Shown here one piece after another: positions 7,644-15,891 of a DNA stretch of 64,000 bases (position 1 is the first letter of the stretch; every line of letters starts with the position of its first letter). This DNA comes from JBFYTX01 sp963739515 (GTDB lineage: Bacteria; Chloroflexota; Dehalococcoidia; Dehalococcoidales; RBG-16-60-22). The stretch covers positions 868,001-932,000 of the forward strand of contig CAVUAO010000003.1 in NCBI GenBank assembly GCA_963739515.1, read 5' to 3'. Both the position numbers and the translations under genes were made by a program. The notes under the pieces are model-generated. The model was given only the letters and a program-made list of their open reading frames with translations, was not told the DNA's origin and searched no databases.

Positions 7644-8648
7644 ATGACAGAGAGCGTTTTGGGACCCAGGAAGAGCAGCGGTACCGCGGATGGCACTATC
7701 ACCCGGGCACAGCAAATGGCTGATAGAATAGTGCAAAATGTAGAAAAAGTGATGGTGGGCAAGCGGGAAGTGGTGCAGCTGGCGGTCATCGCTTTAATCA
7801 GCCAGGGGCACCTGCTCATCGAGGACGCGCCCGGCGTCGGTAAGACCATGCTGGCGCGCAGCCTGGCGAAATCGATTAACAGCAGCTTTAAAAGGATACA
7901 GTTCGCCCCGGACATGCTCCCGGGCGATATCACGGGCGTCTCGATATTCAACCAGAAGATTGGCGACTTCGAGTTCCGCGCGGGGCCGGTCATGGCGCAG
8001 GTCGTCCTGGCCGATGAAATCAACCGGGCTACCCCCAAGGTGCAGTCCGCCCTGCTGGAAGCCATGGAAGAAAGGCAAATTACCGTGGATGGGGTCACCC
8101 GTAAAATGCCCTCGCCTTTTCACGTCCTGGCCACCCAGAACCCCATCGAGTACGAGGGCACCTTCCCTCTCCCCGAGGCGCAGTTGGACCGGTTCCTTTT
8201 GCGGATAAATATCGGCTACCCGTCTCCCGCCGAGGAAATCGCCATCATCGAAAGACAGCAGTACGTCCATCCCATTGAGCAAATCGACCACGTCGTGGAT
8301 GCCGACGATATTTTAATGCTCCAGGCGGCGGTCAGGCAGATATACGTCGACGACCTCATCAAGCAATATATCGTCGCGCTCGTCGGTGCCACGCGCCACC
8401 ATCCGTCGATATACCTGGGGGCGTCACCGCGCGGCTCGCTGGCTTTATTCCGCACGGCGCAGGCAAGGGCGCTGCTGCTCGGGCGCGACTTCGTCCTGCC
8501 CGACGACGTTAAAGCCCTGGCCGGACCGGCGCTGGCCCACCGGACACTCTTATCTTCAGCGGGGCAATCGCAGGGCAAGGACGGCCGCAGCTCTATCGCC
8601 GAGATTCTGGAAACGGTCGCCGTCCCTGGAGCGCAGCCCGGGCGGTAG
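7644..8648 (+). CDS. moxR: MoxR-family AAA+ ATPase
   Basis: A 334-residue AAA+ protein: Walker A DAPGVGKTML near residue 60, Walker B VVLADEINRATPK near residue 119, sensor ATQNPIEYEGTFPLPEAQLDRF near residue 161 (written here as two parts, ATQNPIEYEG and TFPLPEAQLDRF), and the C-terminal lid with ASPRGSLAL. MoxR proteins act as chaperones for assembly or activation of partner proteins. The downstream DUF58 and transglutaminase genes are its usual companions, so all three likely form one operon acting on envelope proteins. Confidence 0.92.
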   Translation: MTESVLGPRKSSGTADGTITRAQQMADRIVQNVEKVMVGKREVVQLAVIALISQGHLLIEDAPGVGKTMLARSLAKSINSSFKRIQFAPDMLPGDITGVSIFNQKIGDFEFRAGPVMAQVVLADEINRATPKVQSALLEAMEERQITVDGVTRKMPSPFHVLATQNPIEYEGTFPLPEAQLDRFLLRINIGYPSPAEEIAIIERQQYVHPIEQIDHVVDADDILMLQAAVRQIYVDDLIKQYIVALVGATRHHPSIYLGASPRGSLALFRTAQARALLLGRDFVLPDDVKALAGPALAHRTLLSSAGQSQGKDGRSSIAEILETVAVPGAQPGR

Positions 8649-8666
8649 GGAAGCGGAGCGGAAGTT

Positions 8667-9917
8667 ATGAAATTTCGGTGGCTCCTGTACGTCACACCGG
8701 TGATTGTCCTCGCCCTGGCCTTTGCCGGGGGCTTTACCGTCCTTTGGCGTTTTTTCATCTTTCTGGTGGTGCTGTTTGCGCTCAGCCGCTTGTGGTCATC
8801 ACGAAGTATCCGCGGCATCACCGTCAAAGTAGTCAAAAACGCCGAGAACCGCAAGATAGGCGACTTCTTTGAAGAAAAATTTACCGTCACCAACAGCTCG
8901 CGCATGCCGGTGCCGTTGGTTGAAGTCGACGAGGATACCGACCTCCCCGGATACCGGAACAAAGTATCGTTTAATCTGGCTTCCAACGGCGGCGTTTACC
9001 AATGGCGCACCCGCCCGACCTTCCAGCGCCGCGGGCAGTATTGCGTGGGCGTGGTCAATGTCAAAGTCACCGACCCCCTCGGTCTCTTTCCCACCGTCGA
9101 GCGTTTGGGAGAGCTCCAGTACGTCGTGGTCTACCCGACGCCTTTAGAGCTGCCTAATTTCCAGATAATACCGCGCCAGGAGCCGGGGCAAAACCTGCGC
9201 CGCTGGTTCGCCAGCGAGAGCGGGCCCAGCGCCTCCCGCGTCCGTGAATATGTCAGCGGGGACAGCCTCCGCCGCATCCACTGGCAGACCACGGCCCATA
9301 CCGGCCGGCTCGTGGTTAAAGAGTTCGACCCCGACCGCTCCTTCTTCGCTTTTAAGGAAATATGGCTGGTGCTCGATATGGCCGGTGCGACCCGGCTCGG
9401 AGAAGGGGAAGAAAATACCGAGGAGTACAGCGTTACCATCGCGGCTTCCCTGGCTCGAAAATATATCGATAGCGGGAAAAGGGTGGGGCTGATTGCCTCC
9501 GGCGACCGGCCTTATATCTGCCTGTCCGGGGCCGGGAATCCCCACGCGCAGGATATTATGCGGGCCCTCGCCCTGATGAAAGCCAGCGGGAAGATACCGA
9601 TTGACGAGCTTATAGATTTTCAGTCCGACCGGTTTGATACGGGGTCGGTGGTCCTCGTTATCATGCCTTCGGAGAACCGGGCTATCATCCCGCCGCTGCG
9701 CCATGCCATCAACCGCGGCGTCACCGTCATCGCCGTTTTACTCGATTCCCTCAGCTTCGGTGGCAAGACCACCGCCGCTGATACCGCCCGTACTTTAACG
9801 AACGCCGGATTTCACGTTCACGTGGTCCGGCGCGGGCAGGATATACCCGCCGCTCTGGACAGTCGGTGGCTTTCTCCGTTTATCCCGTATATCGGGGAGG
9901 GGATGAGCCGTGTTTAA
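8667..9917 (+). CDS. DUF58 domain-containing protein
   Basis: A 416-residue protein with two N-terminal membrane segments (residues about 6-22 and 26-42), then a cytosolic or extracellular beta-rich region and the DUF58 core: YVSGDSLRRIHWQTTAHTGR near residue 192 and a vWA-like end with LVLDMAG and VLVIMPSEN. DUF58 proteins are partners of MoxR ATPases and may bind metal through the vWA-like domain; no enzymatic role is proven. The gene starts 18 bp after moxR and overlaps the next start by 8 bp, which indicates translational coupling. Confidence 0.88.
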   Translation: MKFRWLLYVTPVIVLALAFAGGFTVLWRFFIFLVVLFALSRLWSSRSIRGITVKVVKNAENRKIGDFFEEKFTVTNSSRMPVPLVEVDEDTDLPGYRNKVSFNLASNGGVYQWRTRPTFQRRGQYCVGVVNVKVTDPLGLFPTVERLGELQYVVVYPTPLELPNFQIIPRQEPGQNLRRWFASESGPSASRVREYVSGDSLRRIHWQTTAHTGRLVVKEFDPDRSFFAFKEIWLVLDMAGATRLGEGEENTEEYSVTIAASLARKYIDSGKRVGLIASGDRPYICLSGAGNPHAQDIMRALALMKASGKIPIDELIDFQSDRFDTGSVVLVIMPSENRAIIPPLRHAINRGVTVIAVLLDSLSFGGKTTAADTARTLTNAGFHVHVVRRGQDIPAALDSRWLSPFIPYIGEGMSRV

Positions 9918-12159
9918 ACTAAGGGGCAGGGCGGACAAATCACGCCAGGATACGCCGGGGCAGAAGCCGTCAATCGCGGAACGCCTGGGTGACTGGCGGG
10001 ACTGGCTCAACATCGTCTTGCTGTTTGCCGTCCTCGAGATTGCCGTGCTGTCCCTGGAACGGGCGCACTGGATTTCCCCCCAGCCCACCCTGACGCTGGT
10101 GCTCGTCCTTTCGGTGCTGGCGGTCTGGCTGCTGGTCGTCATCAGCCGACTCCATAATCTGCTGGTGCATCTCCTCGCGCTGATCATCGGGGCCGGCGTA
10201 ACCTGGTGGCAGATGCAGAGCCTGCTGGCTTACCAGCAGACCTTCTATTTTGCGTTGTTCCTCACCGTCCTGACCTGGCTCACGGGTTACCTTTCTACCT
10301 GGTTTCTCCTGCGGAAAAAGAACGCCTGGGTGGCGGTCTGTCTGGGCGCCCTGGTGATACTGGTCAATTTGAGCAACCTCCCCGCCAGATATTATCTGTA
10401 TTTCGGTTTCTTTTTTGTCGCCGCTATTTTTCTCCTCGTGCAGACGCGGCTGGTCAGGCGCCGCGACCCGGAAGAAACGCGGAGCGTCTACACCGGCCGG
10501 GGATGGATTTATTTTATATCGACGTTGCTCGGCCTGGTGATACTGGCGGTCAGTGTTTCCTGGATCTTGCCCGGCGTGCGCATCCCCCAGATACAGACGA
10601 TGATATCCACTAAGATACTCTGGAAAAACGATTTTGAAAAGTCGCGCTTCAATATTTTCGCCTCCGTGCCGTCCAAGCAGGCTTTAAGCACGAGCGCCAT
10701 GCTCCTGAATCTGAACTTCGAGCCGGCCTGGCACCAGGGCGACCAGATAGATTTCATCGTCGATTCCGACACCCCTTCCTACTGGCAGGTCTACTCTTAT
10801 GGGGTTTATACCTCCGCGGGGTGGGAAAATAATCCGATAACGGATTCCGTGTTGGCCAGCAAGACCGCCTGGGACGGCACTGCGGCCCCCGCAAAAAGCC
10901 GGGAAATAACGTATACCGTGACGCCCAATATCCAGACCGATGGGCTGCTCACCTCCGGCAGTTTTATCTCGGCAAATAAGCCGGTGCTGGTGCAGGTAAG
11001 TTCCGGGGACATTATCAGCGTGGTGGCTTCGCACGTCCTGAGCATCGGGGAAAGCTATACCGTTAAAGCTGCGGCGGCGCAGCCTACGGCGGGTGAGCTG
11101 GCGCATGACGGCGAGGATTATCCGGCGGCGGTGCTGGCTAACTACCTCCAGCTGCCCCCCGATTTCCCGGAAAGCGTTCGGCAGTTAAGTGCCAATCTTA
11201 CCGGCAACTCGACCACCCCCTATCAAAAAGTGCTCTTAATTAATAACTATCTTTCCCGGATTCCTTACAGTACGCAGGTTACCGTCCCGCCCGAGGGGAC
11301 CGATGGGGTAGCCTATTTTCTCTTCAAGCAAAAATCCGGTTTCTGCGTGCACTTTGCCTCGGCGATGGCGGTAATGCTCCGCGCTTCGGGAGTGCCGACG
11401 CGGCTGGCGGTCGGCTATCTTCCCGGCGAACCGGGCAAAGAACCCGGCGAATACGTTCTGAAAGATAAGTTTTATCACGCCTGGCCCCAGGTATATTTCC
11501 CGGAATATGGTTGGGTGAATATCGAGGCGACGCCCTCCACCGCCGAGGGAGCCGCGAGCGAAGTGGTCCTGGATCAAGCGGTGGTATCCAGCGATGTCAT
11601 TAAGGGGTGGCCGCAGTGGGATGTGTGGTTTGCACCGGGACTCTACGGCATCAACATGGGTCCGGGAGGCGGCAGCTCCGCTGCCATCGGCGCTGCGCCC
11701 TCTCCTGATAACCCCCAATGGGCTTTTGCCAATAACCTCGGGCAGGCCCTGCTTGTCATTTTGATTATTGTCTTTTTCCTGATTGTCCTGATGGTCCCGT
11801 TTCTCTTCCGGAGGTCGTTATTTTTCCGCTGGGTGTGGCATGTCAACCGGGAAGACCTTGACCTTAAGACCTATGAAAAGTTGTGCCGGCTCGGCGCGGT
11901 ACTTAAAATCGCACCCAGGTCCTACCAGACGCCCTCGGAATATGCCGCCGTTCTCGTTAAAGAATTCCCCGGACATTCCGGCGCGGTGAATCGCATTACG
12001 GAGGCTTACCTGGAAAGGCGGTTTGGCCGTAAAAAAGGGAGCTTGAAAGTCGACCTTTTCATCGAGGCGGAGCTTCTCAAAGCGCGTTTCAGTATTTTTA
12101 ACGAGCTCCTCAGGCGGATGGGCCGGCTGGAAAAAATCTTTGGCAGTCGCACCCGTTAG
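9910..12159 (+). CDS. Transglutaminase-like membrane protein (TgpA type)
   Basis: A 749-residue protein beginning at GTG 9910 inside the end of the DUF58 gene. Five to six N-terminal membrane helices (residues about 35-215) are followed by a large outside region containing the transglutaminase core: Cys in KSGFCVHFASAMAVMLR near residue 477, His in YHAWPQVYF near residue 525 and Asp-equivalent in GWVNIEATPS. One further membrane helix near residue 615 precedes a cytosolic DUF4129-like tail. Predicted role is cross-linking or processing of cell-surface proteins together with the MoxR/DUF58 pair. The full catalytic triad appears present. Confidence 0.9.
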   Translation: MFKLRGRADKSRQDTPGQKPSIAERLGDWRDWLNIVLLFAVLEIAVLSLERAHWISPQPTLTLVLVLSVLAVWLLVVISRLHNLLVHLLALIIGAGVTWWQMQSLLAYQQTFYFALFLTVLTWLTGYLSTWFLLRKKNAWVAVCLGALVILVNLSNLPARYYLYFGFFFVAAIFLLVQTRLVRRRDPEETRSVYTGRGWIYFISTLLGLVILAVSVSWILPGVRIPQIQTMISTKILWKNDFEKSRFNIFASVPSKQALSTSAMLLNLNFEPAWHQGDQIDFIVDSDTPSYWQVYSYGVYTSAGWENNPITDSVLASKTAWDGTAAPAKSREITYTVTPNIQTDGLLTSGSFISANKPVLVQVSSGDIISVVASHVLSIGESYTVKAAAAQPTAGELAHDGEDYPAAVLANYLQLPPDFPESVRQLSANLTGNSTTPYQKVLLINNYLSRIPYSTQVTVPPEGTDGVAYFLFKQKSGFCVHFASAMAVMLRASGVPTRLAVGYLPGEPGKEPGEYVLKDKFYHAWPQVYFPEYGWVNIEATPSTAEGAASEVVLDQAVVSSDVIKGWPQWDVWFAPGLYGINMGPGGGSSAAIGAAPSPDNPQWAFANNLGQALLVILIIVFFLIVLMVPFLFRRSLFFRWVWHVNREDLDLKTYEKLCRLGAVLKIAPRSYQTPSEYAAVLVKEFPGHSGAVNRITEAYLERRFGRKKGSLKVDLFIEAELLKARFSIFNELLRRMGRLEKIFGSRTR

Positions 12160-12237
12160 TCCAATCATGGTATTTAAAATATTTTTTTATTTTTTCAACT
12201 TGGTTAAGTTTTGTAAGGTAAAGTGTCCGCCGGGGGC

Positions 12238-12266
12238 TTGACAGGTTATTCATGGCGTTTGATATT
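12238..12266 (+). promoter_or_regulatory. Candidate promoter for the winged-helix gene
   Basis: TTGACA (12238-12243), a 17-bp spacer and GATATT (12261-12266), inside GATATTATATGG. The -10 is imperfect; TATTAT two bases later is an alternative with a longer spacer. Confidence 0.45.
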
Positions 12267-12274
12267 ATATGGTT

Positions 12275-12390
12275 AACTCGTAACAAAACGAGCTACAGGA
12301 AGCTATGAAACGCCACCCGTATCTGGTCACTTGGGTGGCGGGGAGCCAATAGTGAAACCGACCTCACGAGGTCGGTTTAATGTTTTTCTA
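12275..12390 (+). promoter_or_regulatory. Structured leader with terminator-like hairpin
   Basis: Successive hairpins: CTCGT / ACGAG (12277-12291), AGCT / AGCT (12291-12304), an 8-bp stem CGCCACCC (12311-12318) / GGGTGGCG (12333-12340), and a 10-bp perfect stem AAACCGACCT (12355-12364) / AGGTCGGTTT (12369-12378) followed by AATGTTTTTCT. The last resembles an intrinsic terminator 25 bp before the coding start, so the region could be an attenuator or riboswitch. I could not match it to a named class. Confidence 0.5.
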
Positions 12391-12403
12391 AGGAACCTTT
12401 TTG

Positions 12404-13072
12404 ATGGACACCGATAAGTGGCAGCCCAAGCATCATCGTTCGAGCATTGAAATTACTGCAGACATACTAAGACTGTTGCGCCTGGGAAATACCGGCAAGG
12501 CCCAGATTACCTATTACGCTTATTTGAAACCGGAACGGGCATCAAAATATATCAATCGATTGATGGATGCCGGCCTGCTGGAGGAGGCGGAAGAGGAGAT
12601 GGCGCTCCCGAGCTATCGTATCACCCGCAAGGGACTGACCATCTTAAGCCTGATTGAAAATCTCAAGGAAAAGCTCCCGGCCGATGGCACGGCGGATATT
12701 TTACACACCTCCAGGATTTTAGAAATCAACGTGGGGCGGGTACTCGTATCTAAAGGGGTGGCTGACCTTGCACGGGGGGACAAGAAATTCGAGTCTTTCG
12801 TGAAGGCCAGCCTGGACCGGTACCGCAAAGGGGACTGGGGCGAAATGAGCGACGAGGAGAGGCAGCTGAACAACCGGAACCTGGCGATTAACCTGCGCCT
12901 GTTTTCCTCGTACGAGTCCAGAGATTTTCCGGAAATCTGGGTAACTACCGAACCGGACAGGTCCTGTTCGACGATAATGTTCCCCGACGAGGACGTCAGC
13001 ATGGAACCGCGCGAGAGTTACTGGCTGGCGGAAGAGGCGGAATCCCGCGAAATTAAAAGGACATTCGAGTAG
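12404..13072 (+). CDS. Winged-helix DNA-binding protein with C-terminal extension
   Basis: A 222-residue protein. Residues about 15-90 form a winged helix of the ArnR1/HTH_45 type (ITADILRLLRLGNTGKAQI, then TYYAYLKPERASKYINRLMD, then YRITRKGLTILSLI), common in archaea and Chloroflexota. The C-terminal part has GDWGEMSDEERQLNN followed by RLFSSYESRDFPEIWV and TTEPDRSCSTIMFPDED, a module that also occurs as a small stand-alone plasmid- or phage-associated family. The start is the ATG at 12404 with AAGGA 9 bp upstream. It lies behind a structured leader. Function is inferred as transcription regulation. Confidence 0.7.
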   Translation: MDTDKWQPKHHRSSIEITADILRLLRLGNTGKAQITYYAYLKPERASKYINRLMDAGLLEEAEEEMALPSYRITRKGLTILSLIENLKEKLPADGTADILHTSRILEINVGRVLVSKGVADLARGDKKFESFVKASLDRYRKGDWGEMSDEERQLNNRNLAINLRLFSSYESRDFPEIWVTTEPDRSCSTIMFPDEDVSMEPRESYWLAEEAESREIKRTFE

Positions 13073-13192
13073 AACAGCCCAATGGGAAAAAATTAACGCG
13101 GAAAGCCGCGTCGAATACCGAGGAACTCAAGAAAATATAACCCTGCCGAGACTCTAACCCGGGCTTCAGACTGCTCCCAAATTATTCCTGAA

Positions 13193-14800
13193 TTACTCAC
13201 TTGGTTGTTCAGGTTCGGTCACTTCTGGGACGACCTCTTGCCTTTTTACGTCGGGGATAAGGCGGCTCTCTTCTTTCGGAGCTCGTACCCGCGAAGGCAG
13301 GATAAACAGCGTCACAATAGCGCTTACTGCCATGATAATGGCTGCAATTACCAGGGCATGCTCTGAACCGGCGGTAAAAGCTTCATTTGACTGATTGATA
13401 ATCATCTGGGATAGCTGGGGATTGGGGATGTTCTGCGCGACGATATGAGCACCCTGGATGCTGTTGCGGATTGTCTCCAGCGCCTGGGCGGGAAGCTGGG
13501 CCGGCCATTGCACGGCAGCTATTTTGGCGATATAGGTAGAATTCAGGATAGTCCCCAGCACTGCCACTCCCAGGGCACCGCCAATCTGCCGGGTCGTGCT
13601 GTTCAAGGCCGAACCGATGCCGGATTGGTTCACCGGGATTGAACCCATGACGGAGTTCGTGGCCGGGCTCATGGTGCAACCTATCCCCAGAGCGGTGATG
13701 CACATGGGTATGACGAAATTGGCATAGCTGACGTCCGCGGCGGCAATCCGGGCGAAATAGAAGAAGCCGATCGCCGCGATGAAAATACCCAGAGCCACCG
13801 TGAACTTGGTACCAAGGTAGTTGGCGATTTGTGCCGATGCGGCTGCCGCGACGAAAGATACCGCCGCCATCGGCAGGAGACGTACCCCGGCGGCCAGCGG
13901 GCTGTAACCCTGCACCGACTGCAGGAACTGCCCCAGGAAGAAGAAGGAGCCCATCAGGCCGAAGGAAACCAGCGTCAGGGCCACGTTGGCGCCGGTGAAA
14001 GACATATTCTTGAAGAAATGCAGCGGCAGCATGGCGCTCTTGTATCTCAATTCCCACACGATGAAAGAGGTCAGCAGTACGGCCGCGGCGCCGAAGGCAT
14101 AGAGGACATGGAGTGCCGCCCAGCCATTCATCCCGGCCTGGATGATGGCGTAGACCAGGACAACGAACCCGCCGATAGACAGAACCGCACCCGGAATATC
14201 TATCTTACGCGGGTTCTCCGACTTCGAGTTTTCGATGAAATAGTAGCCGCCGATGAGTCCTATCGCGATAATCGGGATGTTGATGTAAAACACGGAACTC
14301 CAGTGAAAATTGTTCAGCAGCCACCCGCCGACGACCGGGCCAATCCCCATGCCCAGAGAAAAGACCGCCGCCCACAGAGCTATCGCCTGGGCGCGCTCCC
14401 GGGGTTCGCGGAAAGTCGCGGTTAATATCGATAGAGTGGCCGGCATAATGGTCGCCGCCCCGATACCCATCATGGCCCTCATCGCAATAAGCATTCCCGT
14501 GGAGTTGGAAAGCGCCGCGCCCAGCGAGAATAGGGCAAAAACCACCAGGCCGACCATCAGGGCGGGCTTACGGCCCAGCCGGTCGCCCAGGTAGCCTATG
14601 GTCAGCAATAGACCGGCGATAGACAGCACGTAGGCATCCACAATCCATTGCAGCTGGCTGGCGCTGGAACCCAGGTCTTTGGCAATCGAAGGCAGAGCCA
14701 TGTTCAGCACCGTGTTATCCAGCGAGATAACGAGCAGGGAAATACCCATAAAGATGAGCGCTATCCATCTGTTCCGGTAGCCTTTGGTCTGTTCTGACAT
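13193..14800 (-). CDS. MFS drug exporter, DHA2 (14-TM) family
   Basis: A 535-residue permease starting at the ATG 14800 (MSEQTKGYRNRW), because GGAGG sits 5 bp upstream and overlaps the longer alternative start at 14812. About 14 hydrophobic helices are visible. It has DHA2 signatures: LDNTVLNMALPSIAKDL in TM1, GDRLGRKPALMVGL after TM2 and GPVVGGWLL in TM5 (motif C). These carry out proton-driven efflux of hydrophobic compounds (EmrB/QacA type). It diverges from the dtxR-feoB operon across a 179-bp spacer with palindromic operators, so iron or metal control is possible. Confidence 0.9.
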   Translation of the reverse strand: MSEQTKGYRNRWIALIFMGISLLVISLDNTVLNMALPSIAKDLGSSASQLQWIVDAYVLSIAGLLLTIGYLGDRLGRKPALMVGLVVFALFSLGAALSNSTGMLIAMRAMMGIGAATIMPATLSILTATFREPRERAQAIALWAAVFSLGMGIGPVVGGWLLNNFHWSSVFYINIPIIAIGLIGGYYFIENSKSENPRKIDIPGAVLSIGGFVVLVYAIIQAGMNGWAALHVLYAFGAAAVLLTSFIVWELRYKSAMLPLHFFKNMSFTGANVALTLVSFGLMGSFFFLGQFLQSVQGYSPLAAGVRLLPMAAVSFVAAAASAQIANYLGTKFTVALGIFIAAIGFFYFARIAAADVSYANFVIPMCITALGIGCTMSPATNSVMGSIPVNQSGIGSALNSTTRQIGGALGVAVLGTILNSTYIAKIAAVQWPAQLPAQALETIRNSIQGAHIVAQNIPNPQLSQMIINQSNEAFTAGSEHALVIAAIIMAVSAIVTLFILPSRVRAPKEESRLIPDVKRQEVVPEVTEPEQPSE

Positions 14801-14934
14801 AAATACCTCCAATTTTGATTATATCTTTCCGGAGCTCACCTTTCAATCGTGATGACCTTACAACGAATGTCGAATATTATGACCAAGACGTTATATCGAA
14901 AATACCTCTTGCTTAATAATAACAATTGTGTCAT

Positions 14935-14966
14935 AATTAAGCTAGCTTAATTAAGCGAGTTTAATT
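14935..14966. promoter_or_regulatory. Tandem palindromic operators of the DtxR-like regulator
   Basis: AATTAAGCTAGCTTAATT (14935-14952) is an 18-bp perfect palindrome. AATTAAGCGAGTTTAATT (14949-14966) is a second imperfect copy offset by 14 bp. The core resembles DtxR/IdeR/MntR-type boxes. They lie right before the ribosome site of the DtxR-like gene, consistent with autorepression by a metal-loaded repressor. Confidence 0.7.
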
Positions 14967-14979
14967 ATCGGAGGCTTTG

Positions 14980-15891
14980 ATGGATAGCGAAAGAACGGAA
15001 GAATACCTGGAGGCGATATACAAAGAACAAGGCAAAGGGGAGCCGGTCGCTACTTCTTTTCTGGCCAGAGACCTGGGCGTGTCTCAACCTGCGGTCACCG
15101 ACATGCTGATGCATCTCGAAAGTAAAGGGTTGATTGACTATAAATCGGGCAAAGGCGCCACTCTTACCGAACTTGGCGTGGAGAGAGCGCTGGGCATAGT
15201 ACGCCGGCATCGCTTATGGGAGAGGTTCCTGACCGATGTCCTCGGTATGAAATGGGATAAAGTGCATGAGGTGGCGTGCAAGTTGGAGCACCTCAATGTT
15301 CCGGAGGTCGAAGAAAGGCTGGCTGTCATCCTGGGTGATGCCGAGGCCTGCCCTCACGGTCAACCTATTCCCGACCAAAAAGGCAACGTTAAGGAAGAAA
15401 AAACCTTACCGCTGGCCAGTTTCCCACCGGGTCAAAGGGTGAATATTCTGGCGATTGATGGCGAAGACCCCAAACTGCTTCGGGGGATAGAAAAACTGGG
15501 GTTAAGGCCACAAGTTGTCGTCACAATACTGAAGAAATATAGAGATGGCTCGCTTGAATTGGGGGCCGGCAAGGAAAGAATCCGGCTAAGCGCTGATTTG
15601 GCCGCAGCGCTTCTCGCAGAACCTTACGTTACCGGTCAACCGGACGTCGTTAGAGAGGAAACGCCTCTAAGCAAATTAGTTGCCGGACATTCGGGCATTT
15701 TAAGGTCCTATACGGGAGAACGTGGTCTGTTGGGGCGTTGTCTTTCTTTGGGTTTCACACCCGGCAGCGTCGTAAAGATGTTAGAGAATTTCAACAGTGG
15801 TCCGGTTTTGGTCAAGGTTCATGATACGGAGATAGCTTTGGGAAGAGAGTTGGCGGAGCACATCACGGTTACCCGAAATGAAACAGCCTGA
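14980..15891 (+). CDS. DtxR-family metal-dependent repressor with FeoA domain
   Basis: A 303-residue fusion. Residues 1-70: winged helix (ERTEEYLEAIYKEQ, DLGVSQPAVTDMLMHLESKG). Residues 70-140: metal-binding/dimerisation helices (RHRLWERFLTDVLGM, HEVACKLEHLN; E-AC-P-HG motif). Residues about 145-220: first SH3/FeoA-like domain (PPGQRVNILAI). Residues about 225-300: second FeoA-like domain (LVAGHSGILRSYTGERGLLGR). It senses Fe2+ or Mn2+ and should repress feoB; the second domain may serve as the FeoA partner, since no free feoA exists here. Start is ATG 14980 with GGAGG 6 bp upstream. Its stop overlaps the feoB start by one base. Confidence 0.88.
   Translation: MDSERTEEYLEAIYKEQGKGEPVATSFLARDLGVSQPAVTDMLMHLESKGLIDYKSGKGATLTELGVERALGIVRRHRLWERFLTDVLGMKWDKVHEVACKLEHLNVPEVEERLAVILGDAEACPHGQPIPDQKGNVKEEKTLPLASFPPGQRVNILAIDGEDPKLLRGIEKLGLRPQVVVTILKKYRDGSLELGAGKERIRLSADLAAALLAEPYVTGQPDVVREETPLSKLVAGHSGILRSYTGERGLLGRCLSLGFTPGSVVKMLENFNSGPVLVKVHDTEIALGRELAEHITVTRNETA

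Noticed and set aside
12275..12390. Assignment of the leader to a known riboswitch class (c-di-GMP, guanidine-II, SAM)
   Set aside because: Only general hairpins match; the core consensus bases of those classes are not present in order.
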